From G963675935 sp963803125 (GTDB taxonomy: Bacteria; Planctomycetota; Planctomycetia; Pirellulales; Thermoguttaceae), in the NCBI GenBank assembly GCA_963803125.1, contig CAWDLR010000003.1, positions 2,542,001 to 2,606,000 on the forward strand: a stretch of 64,000 nucleotides of DNA. The letters are read 5' to 3'. Of the stretch, positions 8,421 through 15,321 are shown piece by piece (position 1 is the first letter of the stretch; each line of letters opens with the position of its first letter). The translations under genes were made by a program, and so were the position numbers. The notes beneath the pieces are model-generated. The model was not told where the DNA came from. It ran no database searches and saw only the letters and a program-made list of their open reading frames with translations.

Positions 8421-8860
8421 GCCGGTGGGGCAGGCGCGGTCGAACGCCAGCGCGCCGGCGCCCTGACCCCCGCCAGCTTGCCCTGCCAGTCGCGGACGTG
8501 CAGGTAGCCCCTCTCATCGGCGACGGGATTGAAGCTGCCGGGCACGAGCACCTCGTTGCCCCGGCTGGTCCGCCAGGGCTTCCAGTCCTTGGCCTCCAGC
8601 CGCCAGTCGAAGCAGAAGGGATTTTCCAGCTCGATGATGTCCGAGTGCAGCCGCTGCCGCACCGGCTCCGCCAGCCGCACTGTCATGCCGAACGGCTCCG
8701 GAACGATCGGCGGGCCAAGATCGTCCCAGCCGAGGTGTTTCAGCAACTCGACGTAGGGATCGGCGCAGATCGTCGTGCAGATGCAGCCGCCGAAGTCGAT
8801 CGGCACCCGATCCGGTTCCTGAAAACGAATCGCCTTGCGCACTCGTTCGCGTGAATTCAT
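8417..8860 (-). CDS. Uroporphyrinogen decarboxylase-family protein, N-terminal part (frameshifted)
   Basis: The N-terminal piece begins 'MNSRERVRKAIRFQEPDRVP', the standard start of this family, and reads well to about residue 128 (VRDWQGKLAG). It then runs into unrelated sequence and stops. Adding one G to the five-base run at 8467-8471 (C on the plus strand) restores a single frame of about 425 codons through 7584. Alternatives are a real pseudogene or an assembly error; programmed slippage is less likely. The downstream neighbours are the DUF1559 and lipoprotein genes, and the GntR regulator lies upstream. Confidence 0.8.
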   Translation of the reverse strand: MNSRERVRKAIRFQEPDRVPIDFGGCICTTICADPYVELLKHLGWDDLGPPIVPEPFGMTVRLAEPVRQRLHSDIIELENPFCFDWRLEAKDWKPWRTSRGNEVLVPGSFNPVADERGYLHVRDWQGKLAGVRAPARWRSTAPAPPA

Positions 8861-8908
8861 GATGGGGGTGTGCAGTCTGCTGTGAGCACCAGTTCTCGTT
8901 GTTTCCGC

Positions 8909-9619
8909 TTAGCGATCTTGCGGACTCGCTCCGCAGACATCGGCATGGCGCTGGCGGCGGTCGAAATGGGCCAACAATCCTCGGCCGGCGCGGCGCATGT
9001 GGATGCTCATTGCCCGGCGAGTTGCCTTGGGGTCATGCCGGCGAACCGCGTCGTAAATGTCGGTGTGGACCTGCAAATTCCTCTCGGTGAAGAGCAGGCG
9101 GCTGGCAAACATGCGAATCATCACGTGGGTGTCCTCAATGGCCCGAATCGCCCGGCGATTCCCCGCTGCCCGAAACAGCAGCATGTGAAAAGCCAGATCC
9201 GCGGCGTGCCATTCTTCCACAAGGCGGTGCAAATCGTCCGGCTCGGGATCCGGCGGAGACTGGAATCGCCCGGCCATGCGCGACAGGTTCTGCCAGAGGC
9301 CGTCAAGCTCCTTCAGTTGCGCCGGATTGATTCGCCGCGCGGCGGCCGCCGCGGCGGCACATTCCAGCGTGGTGCGAAACTCGACCAGATCGACCAGGTC
9401 GCGACGCTCGGCCTCCTTGACAAACACTCCCCGACGCGGCCGGTGGACGACCAGGCCTTCACTCTCCAGTTGGCTGATTGCCTCGCGAACGGGAATCAAG
9501 CTGGTGCCGATTTCTCGAGCCAGCGCGGCCGGATAAAGTCGCTGGCCCGCTGTGAACAGGCCACTGGTCACCTTGTGCCGGATGTGGCGATAGGCGCTTT
9601 CTCGTAGAGTCCGCTTCAT
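8909..9619 (-). CDS. GntR-family regulator, FCD (FadR C-terminal) subtype
   Basis: 236 residues from the ATG at 9619. The N-terminal winged helix (about residues 1-75) has 'GTSLIPVREAISQLESEGLV' and 'RPRRGVFV'. The C-terminal all-helical FCD effector domain (about 80-220) has 'DLVDLVEFRTTLECAAAAAA' and metal-ligand-like His/Asp positions. FCD members usually sense small carboxylates or sugar acids. The gene lies 48 bases upstream of the URO-D-family gene on the same strand, which suggests it may regulate that gene as well as itself. Confidence 0.9.
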   Translation of the reverse strand: MKRTLRESAYRHIRHKVTSGLFTAGQRLYPAALAREIGTSLIPVREAISQLESEGLVVHRPRRGVFVKEAERRDLVDLVEFRTTLECAAAAAAARRINPAQLKELDGLWQNLSRMAGRFQSPPDPEPDDLHRLVEEWHAADLAFHMLLFRAAGNRRAIRAIEDTHVMIRMFASRLLFTERNLQVHTDIYDAVRRHDPKATRRAMSIHMRRAGRGLLAHFDRRQRHADVCGASPQDR

Positions 9620-9646
9620 GGTGGCGACAGAGTTATAGCTTCCTCG

Positions 9647-9700
9647 TATTGAAAAATAATCAACATTCAATAGATTATAATATATGCGCAACCCTGTCAA
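9647..9700 (-). promoter_or_regulatory. Promoter and probable operator of the GntR gene
   Basis: On the minus strand TTGACA (9695-9700) and TATAAT (9674-9679) are both perfect hexamers with a short 15-base spacer. Just downstream lies a perfect inverted repeat TATTGAA (9647-9653) / TTCAATA (9666-9672), well placed for autorepression. The remaining gap to 10078 holds only a weak GC hairpin at 9796-9826. Confidence 0.5.
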
Positions 9701-10078
9701 GACCCCTCGGCTCGGGGCCAGTAATAGCAACGCCGAATCATTGTTCGGTACTGTGTCCCGGAACGCCACCACCGGAACACCACCGGAATGCCCCTCAGCC
9801 CCCACTTGGAACACCGACTTGGGGGCGTCTTTAATCGGCTGGCATATGACATGGGGAGGCATCGCGCGAGAAGGGGGCTGTTTCTCGCTGGTGCCGCGGC
9901 GAGCAACAAGGTTGCCGGCTAAGAGGTACGATGTCTGGTTTTTTTGCCCAAACTGCCCATACTTTCATATCTGCAGCCGATTTACCCCTACAATCGAAAA
10001 AATCCACAAGTCCGGCCTAGTTTAACACGATAAATAGTGCAACCACGGCTTCGGTCACAGTTTGTCGAGGAGACACGG

Positions 10079-10648
10079 ATGTCTAAGAAGGCCAATTCCA
10101 TCCTGCTCAGTGTTTTGGGTCTGATGTCACTGCTGACGGCTACGGGCTGCAGCACCGTGGCGGGCCCAAACTTCGGGGCGTTCAACTTCCCGATCCCCGT
10201 GTCGCCGTACCTGCAAAAAGAGGCGGAGGATCGCTTCTGGAACCACCGCCGCTACGAACGCATGCCGATTCTCGGCCCGATTACGCCTGGGGCCCCGGAG
10301 ACGGCGTTGGACCCACCGTCGGAGGACGAGGTGATGCGGGCTTTGGAGAAGGCGCGGCCGCTTCAGGGCGGGCTCCCCTTCCTGCATGAAATTCAACGCA
10401 ACAACGTGCGCATCCGGGTTGACCTCGTCCAAGACACAATTGATCCGCCGCGGGTGATGCCGTTGGTCGGACCGGTGCAACTCCACCACTGCCACTACAA
10501 GTGCACCGTCTACTTCACCGAGGTCACCCGCGTCGGCTGGCCATTCCCCTATACGAATACAGAAGAGGAAGGGCAAGAGGTGCTCTACATCGATCACGAT
10601 CATCTGCACATGGTCGGAAACGTCGACCAGGGACCGGGGGCCAACTAA
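10079..10648 (+). CDS. Lipoprotein of unknown function
   Basis: 189 residues. The ATG at 10079 has a GAGGAGA site upstream, and a lipoprotein signal follows (SVLGLMSLLTATGCSTV). The mature part begins with 'GPNFGAFNFPIPVSPYLQKE' and contains a His-rich stretch (VQLHHCHYKCTVYF and DHDHLHM), with a motif that could bind metal. No family is recognised. The next gene on the same strand starts 136 bases later, so the lipoprotein may head the TPR-ExbB-ExbD cluster, but this is uncertain. Confidence 0.75.
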   Translation: MSKKANSILLSVLGLMSLLTATGCSTVAGPNFGAFNFPIPVSPYLQKEAEDRFWNHRRYERMPILGPITPGAPETALDPPSEDEVMRALEKARPLQGGLPFLHEIQRNNVRIRVDLVQDTIDPPRVMPLVGPVQLHHCHYKCTVYFTEVTRVGWPFPYTNTEEEGQEVLYIDHDHLHMVGNVDQGPGAN

Positions 10649-10784
10649 GCCTGGGCAACCAAGAAATCAGCCACCTTCGGCTGTGGCGAAGCGAAGCCGT
10701 TACAAACCCCGGTGGCTGTCAGGCCGCTGGGGTTTGTTTCGTTGGCGGGGCTCGCCGTTTTCGGGGATCTTCATCGAGTTTGCC

Positions 10785-13688
10785 ATGTTGACTGCCGTTC
10801 GCCGAGCGCTGGCCTGTGCACTGGTCGCCGCGGTTGTCGTTGCTGCCGAGAGGTCGGCCGGGGGCAGCGAGGCCGACGATCAGTTCGCCATTGCGGCAGG
10901 CCAATACAATCACCACGACTGGAAACTGGCGGTCAAGGAGTTCCAGACGTTTCTAGCGGCGTATCCCAACGAGCGCAGAACAAACGACTGCGTCTTCTAC
11001 CTTGGCGAGGCGCTGCGGCAGTTGGGCGAGTTCAAGCAAGCCCGTCGGCAGTTTCAGCTTTATATCGGCCACGAGCCGGCTGGCAAGCACGCCGCGGCCG
11101 CGCGGTTCGGCGCCGCGGAAGCCGCCTATCTGGCTGAAGACTACCGAGCGGCCAAGCCCGATCTGCTCAGGTTCCAGAAGCAGCACCCCGACGACCCGTT
11201 GAACGCTTTCGCCCTGACTTACTTGGGCGACATCGCGTTGTCGCAGGGCGATGTGACCGCCGCCGCCCGCTATTATCGCGATGGTCTGCAACGTTGCCCC
11301 AACGGACGGCTGCAAGACGAATGCCGCCTCGGGCTCGGCCGCGCCTTGCAGGCGCAGCAGCAGTTGCAGGAGGCCGAGCAGCTCTATGCGGCGGTGGCGG
11401 CCAACGCGGGCAGTTCCTTGGCCGACACCGCCCAGTTCCATCTTGGCTTGGCGCAATACGAATCGGGGAAGTTCGACCAGGCGCTGACGAGCTTTTCGGC
11501 CTTCGAGGGGCGGCTGGCCCAGAGCCCCTGGCGGGCGAATGCCCGGCTGAATTGCGGCCTGACACTGCTGAAGCTCAATCGCGCGAACGAGGCAATCAAG
11601 CAATTCGCCGCCGCGATCGCAACTCCGTCGGCCGACGAAGGGATCGTCGAGCAGGCGATTGAGGGGAAGGTCCGGGCGGCGCTGCAAACGAAGGACTACG
11701 ACGCGATCGACCGCGAAGCGGCGGAGTTCGAGAAGCGGTTCCCCCGCAGCCCGCTGCGCAGCGACGTGCGGCGAATGCTGGCCCGCTCGCTGATCGAGCG
11801 GAAGGAGTGGTCGCGTGCCGTGGCGTTGTTGGAGGGCTTGATCGGCGAGGCCCCGGCAAAGGGGGCAGTCCCATTTTCGTTGACACGAAAACTGGGACAG
11901 TCCCCCGGCGGCGTGCGGCAGCAAGACCTCGAAAGCCGCTACCTCTTGGCCCTGGGGTACGAAGGGCTCGCTCGCTTTGAGGATGCGTTGGGCGCGCTGC
12001 AAACGGTGGTTGATGAGGGCAAGGGGCAATTGAGGGCGGATGCACAACTGAACAGCGGCACGCTCTTGATGGCCCTGAAAAGACCGGCCGAGGCGGTGGT
12101 TCCCTTGGAGGCGTTCTTGGCCGCCAAGCCCCAAGGAGACGTCGAGGCGAAGGCGTTGGCGGCATTGGCCATTTGCCACGCCCGCGCCAAACAGATCGAC
12201 AAGGCCAAGCGGCGTTACGCCGAATTGCTGGAAAAATACCCGCGGCACGCGTTGATCGCGCCCACGACCGAGCGGCTGGCCGACGCCGCTTTCGACGCCA
12301 ACGACGCCGTCTGGGCGGCGGAACTATCGCAGCGGCTGACCGCCGTCCGCGGGTCGGCCGCGTACGAGTTGAAAGGCAAGCTCAATCTCGGCTGGAGTCA
12401 GTTCAAGGCGGGAAAGCTGGCCGAGGCGGCCGCGACGCTTGAGGAGTTGCTCAAAGAGAATCCGCCCGCGGCGATTGCCGCCGAGGCCGCCCTCGTGCGC
12501 GGCCGCTCCTTGCAGGAACTTGGCCAGAACGAAGCGGCGCTGGCAATGTACAATCTGGTGATCGAGCGATGCCCCGGCAGCCCACACCGCGGCGATGCGC
12601 TGCTGGCGGCCGCGCGGCTGCAAGCGAAGTTGAAACAGCCGGCCGCTGCCGCCGCTATTTACCAGCGGCTGGCCGACGATTGTCCTCGCTTCCTGAAGCT
12701 CGATGCCGCCATCGACGAATGGGCATGGCTGCTGCTCGATCTCGGCAAGCCGCAAGACGCCGCCCGGCTCTTCGAGCGTCTCCACAAGGAATATCCGGAG
12801 AGCGGATTCTGGGCCGACGCCGCCTGCCAGTTGGCTTGGCAAGCGCTCCGCGGCAAGGATTATCAGCGGGCCGGGGCACTGATCGACGAAGTCCTCGCCC
12901 AGCAATCTGCCGGCGCGAATCGCGGCCCCGCCGATCCGTCCGCCGCCAAAGTCCGCGAGTACGCCATGCTCTTGCGCGGGCAGGTCGCCGTGGCCAAGTC
13001 CGATTGGCCGAAGGTCCGTGAAGCTTTCGAGGCACTGTTGAAGGAGTATCCGCGCAGCCAGCGGCGGCTGCTGGCCGAATACTGGATCGCCGAATCCTAC
13101 TATCGCCAGCGCGACTACGCCGCGGCGATCGAGCGATTGGAGCGGCTGACCCCGCGAATCAAGGAGAAACGCGAGCCCTGGATGGCGATGATCCCGCTGC
13201 GGCACGCCCAGTCGCTGGCGCAGCAGAAGCAATGGGCCGACGCCCAGGCGATCGCCGCCACGATCGAAAAGGACTTCCCCAACTTCGAGCAGCAGTACGA
13301 GGTCGATTATCTGCTGGGCCGATGCTTCGCCGACAAAGGAGAGTTCGATTCCGCCCGGCAGGCGTACAAGAAGGCACTGCGTTCGGCCGCCGGCGAGAAG
13401 ACCGAGACCGCGGCGATGGCCCAATGGATGATCGGCGAAACTTACTTTCACCAGAAGAAGTATGAGGCCGCGCTGCGGGCCTACTCGGGAATCGAGTTCG
13501 TCTACGACTATCCCGTTTGGCAGGCCGCGGCGCTGTTGCAGGCGGGCAAGTGCCGCGAACTGCTGGGCGAGCCCGCCAAAGCCGGCGAAGCTTATCGAAA
13601 AATCCTGAAATCCTATCCGAACACTTCATTTGCCAAGGACGCCGCCAAGTTGCTGGCGCAGCTCGAAGCGGCGACGTCGCGACATTGA
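10785..13688 (+). CDS. Large secreted TPR-repeat protein (YbgF/BamD-like repeats)
   Basis: 967 residues from the ATG at 10785, which gives a signal peptide (LACALVAAVVVAAERSAG). Almost the whole protein is tetratricopeptide repeats with the YbgF/BamD pattern (for example 'FYLGEALRQLGEFKQARRQF'). About 20 repeats can be counted by eye. It precedes an ExbB-like and an ExbD-like gene, as CpoB/YbgF-type TPR proteins accompany Tol-Pal systems, so it is probably the periplasmic scaffold of a proton-motive complex. A palindromic element is embedded in frame at 11861-11906. Confidence 0.88.
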   Translation: MLTAVRRALACALVAAVVVAAERSAGGSEADDQFAIAAGQYNHHDWKLAVKEFQTFLAAYPNERRTNDCVFYLGEALRQLGEFKQARRQFQLYIGHEPAGKHAAAARFGAAEAAYLAEDYRAAKPDLLRFQKQHPDDPLNAFALTYLGDIALSQGDVTAAARYYRDGLQRCPNGRLQDECRLGLGRALQAQQQLQEAEQLYAAVAANAGSSLADTAQFHLGLAQYESGKFDQALTSFSAFEGRLAQSPWRANARLNCGLTLLKLNRANEAIKQFAAAIATPSADEGIVEQAIEGKVRAALQTKDYDAIDREAAEFEKRFPRSPLRSDVRRMLARSLIERKEWSRAVALLEGLIGEAPAKGAVPFSLTRKLGQSPGGVRQQDLESRYLLALGYEGLARFEDALGALQTVVDEGKGQLRADAQLNSGTLLMALKRPAEAVVPLEAFLAAKPQGDVEAKALAALAICHARAKQIDKAKRRYAELLEKYPRHALIAPTTERLADAAFDANDAVWAAELSQRLTAVRGSAAYELKGKLNLGWSQFKAGKLAEAAATLEELLKENPPAAIAAEAALVRGRSLQELGQNEAALAMYNLVIERCPGSPHRGDALLAAARLQAKLKQPAAAAAIYQRLADDCPRFLKLDAAIDEWAWLLLDLGKPQDAARLFERLHKEYPESGFWADAACQLAWQALRGKDYQRAGALIDEVLAQQSAGANRGPADPSAAKVREYAMLLRGQVAVAKSDWPKVREAFEALLKEYPRSQRRLLAEYWIAESYYRQRDYAAAIERLERLTPRIKEKREPWMAMIPLRHAQSLAQQKQWADAQAIAATIEKDFPNFEQQYEVDYLLGRCFADKGEFDSARQAYKKALRSAAGEKTETAAMAQWMIGETYFHQKKYEAALRAYSGIEFVYDYPVWQAAALLQAGKCRELLGEPAKAGEAYRKILKSYPNTSFAKDAAKLLAQLEAATSRH
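11861..11906. repeat. Palindromic element inside the TPR gene
   Basis: A hairpin with about 20-bp arms (arm start GGGGGCAGTCCCATTTTCGT, four-base loop) lies in frame within the TPR coding sequence and encodes about 15 residues (GAVPFSLTRKLGQSP) that do not fit the repeat pattern. The same family occurs at 20145-20192 and 61664-61711. Confidence 0.85.
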
Positions 13689-13730
13689 CGGCCGTCGCGG
13701 CCAACTGCGCGGGCAGAGAGGAATCATGAC

Positions 13731-14618
13731 ATGTTGAGTCTGAAAAGAACGTCGCTGCGATTCTCGGTGATGTTGTTGGTGGTGCTGGCATGTGCCTATT
13801 GCGTTCAAAGCGTGCCGACGGTGCGGGCCTCGAGCGAAACCGTCGCGACCACGCCAACCGCCGTCGCTCCGCCCGATGAGCACGGCTCGTCTGCCGCGCC
13901 GTCCACAAGCGTGCGCGCCCTGATCCCAACGACCGACCTGCGGAGCATCATCCACGACGCCGGCCCGCTGATGTACGCAATTCTGCTGTGCTCGTTCTTG
14001 CTGGTCGCCTTCTTCCTGGAGCGCTGCGTCAGTTTGCGCCGCGGACGGGTGATCCCGCGGCCGTTCGTCAAACGATTCCTCAGCCAGCTCCGCGAGGGCA
14101 AACTTGACCGCGAGCAGGCGCTGGAGTTGTGCAAGAAAAACGGCAGCCCCGTGGCCGGGGTGTTCGCCGGGGCGGTGCGCAAATGGGGACGACCGGGCGT
14201 CGAAGTCGAGCAGGGCGTGATCGACGCCGGCGAACGCGCCACCAACGGACTGCGGCGATACCTGCGGGTGTTCTACGGCGTGGCCACCATCGGGCCGCTG
14301 TTGGGACTGATGGGGACCGTACTCGGCATGATCCAGACCTTCAACGTCATCGCCGACCCGGCGTCCGACGCGCTCGGCCGGGCGGCCCCTTTGGCCGGCG
14401 GCATCGCCAAGGCGCTGTTGAACACCGCCGGCGGATTGGCCATCGCCATTCCTGCCTCGATCCTCTACGTCTTCTTCGTCAGCCGCGTCGACCGGCTGGT
14501 GATCGAAATCGACCGGCTCGCCCAGGAGGTCGTCAACGTGATCTCGGCCGAGGATCTGGCGGAGCGAAAAACCTCGGGCCCAAAATCGCGGCGGAGCAGC
14601 ACTCCCGCCGCGGCCTAA
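13731..14618 (+). CDS. ExbB/TolQ/MotA-type proton channel protein
   Basis: 295 residues with a signal-peptide-like N-terminus (LRFSVMLLVVLACAYCVQSV). The first channel helix is near residues 75-98. The conserved block 'GVATIGPLLGLMGTVLGMI' is near 183 and 'LLNTAGGLAIAIPASILYVF' near 228. Threonines at the positions used for proton passage in ExbB/TolQ are present. With the ExbD-like partner it should form an inner-membrane proton-driven stator. It lies 42 bases after the TPR gene. Confidence 0.93.
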   Translation: MLSLKRTSLRFSVMLLVVLACAYCVQSVPTVRASSETVATTPTAVAPPDEHGSSAAPSTSVRALIPTTDLRSIIHDAGPLMYAILLCSFLLVAFFLERCVSLRRGRVIPRPFVKRFLSQLREGKLDREQALELCKKNGSPVAGVFAGAVRKWGRPGVEVEQGVIDAGERATNGLRRYLRVFYGVATIGPLLGLMGTVLGMIQTFNVIADPASDALGRAAPLAGGIAKALLNTAGGLAIAIPASILYVFFVSRVDRLVIEIDRLAQEVVNVISAEDLAERKTSGPKSRRSSTPAAA

Positions 14619-14668
14619 GCGGTGAGAGCCGCTACTGCGAAACCGCGAGCGGTTTCGATCTCAAATCT

Positions 14669-14780
14669 AAAATCACAGATCTAAAATCACAGATCTAAAA
14701 TCACAGATCTAAAATCACAGATCTAAAATCACAGATCTCAAATCACAGATCTAAAATCACAGATCTAAAATCACAGATCT
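14669..14780. repeat. 14-bp tandem repeat, eight copies
   Basis: Eight head-to-tail copies of AAAATCACAGATCT, two of them with C at the first base, fill the gap between the exbB-like and exbD-like genes. Each copy contains AGATCT. There are no spacers of differing sequence, so this is not CRISPR. Confidence 0.95.
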
Positions 14781-14813
14781 CAAATCACCAATTTCAAATC
14801 CTCCCGATCCCCC

Positions 14814-15233
14814 ATGCCACTAAAAACCCATCTCGACGATGAACCGACGCTGAACCTGACGGCGATGCTCAACGTCATGTTCCTGCTGATCATTTTCTTC
14901 ATGCTGGGAACGCGATTCATCGACGACGAGCGGAAGATCGGACTGCGCGTGCCCGAGGTGGTCGATCGCGGCACGCTCACCGCCGCCCCCGCCCGCCGCG
15001 AAGTCAACGTCTATCGCGACGGCACGATCACGCTGGACAAGAAGCCGGTGACGCTCGACGAGTTGACCGTGCGGCTGGCCTCGGCCCGGCGGCAATACAG
15101 CGATCTGGGCGTACTGGTCCGCGGCGACGCCCGCGGCGAGTTCCAGAACGTCGCCTCCGTGCTGACCGCCTGCAAACAAGCGGGCATTCAGGACCTGGGC
15201 ATCACCGTCCGCTCGATGCCCTTGAAGAGATAA
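14814..15233 (+). CDS. ExbD/TolR-like protein lacking the channel aspartate
   Basis: 139 residues: a short cytoplasmic tail, one membrane helix (about residues 15-38) and a periplasmic ExbD domain with 'RREVNVYRDGTITLDKKPVT' and 'GVLVRGDARGEFQNVASVLT'. In the family the helix begins with a conserved Asp that carries protons. Here the matching stretch is 'LNLTAMLNVMFLL', with Asn20 where Asp is expected. No clear ribosome-binding site is seen before the ATG, because the 14-bp repeat array lies just upstream. It is probably the partner of the ExbB-like protein. Confidence 0.88.
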   Translation: MPLKTHLDDEPTLNLTAMLNVMFLLIIFFMLGTRFIDDERKIGLRVPEVVDRGTLTAAPARREVNVYRDGTITLDKKPVTLDELTVRLASARRQYSDLGVLVRGDARGEFQNVASVLTACKQAGIQDLGITVRSMPLKR

Positions 15234-15236
15234 CTT

Positions 15237-15310
15237 GTAGGAGGCGACTCCTGTCGCCGACCAACCGCCGCGACAGACCGCCATGATCGGCGACGGGAGT
15301 CGCCTCCTAC
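15237..15310. repeat. Palindromic element, GTAGGAGGCG family
   Basis: The arms GTAGGAGGCGACTCCTGTCG and its inverse enclose a variable middle. It sits between the exbD-like gene and the next start codon and ends 11 bases before that ATG. The family recurs at 2854, 32149 and 49642. Confidence 0.9.
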
Positions 15311-15321
15311 AGACCGAAACC

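Noticed and set aside
8467..8471. Programmed ribosomal frameshift in the URO-D-family gene
   Set aside because: No stimulatory structure or classic slippery heptamer is evident, and four other genes show similar one-base changes.
6648..8507. 619-codon plus-strand frame
   Set aside because: It is antisense to the DUF1559 and URO-D-family genes, which have clear motifs; a typical GC shadow.
9796..9826. Terminator upstream of the lipoprotein gene
   Set aside because: The stem is only 7 bp with a long loop, and no gene on the plus strand ends nearby.
14669..14780. CRISPR array
   Set aside because: The 14-bp units are directly adjacent with no spacers and no cas genes nearby.
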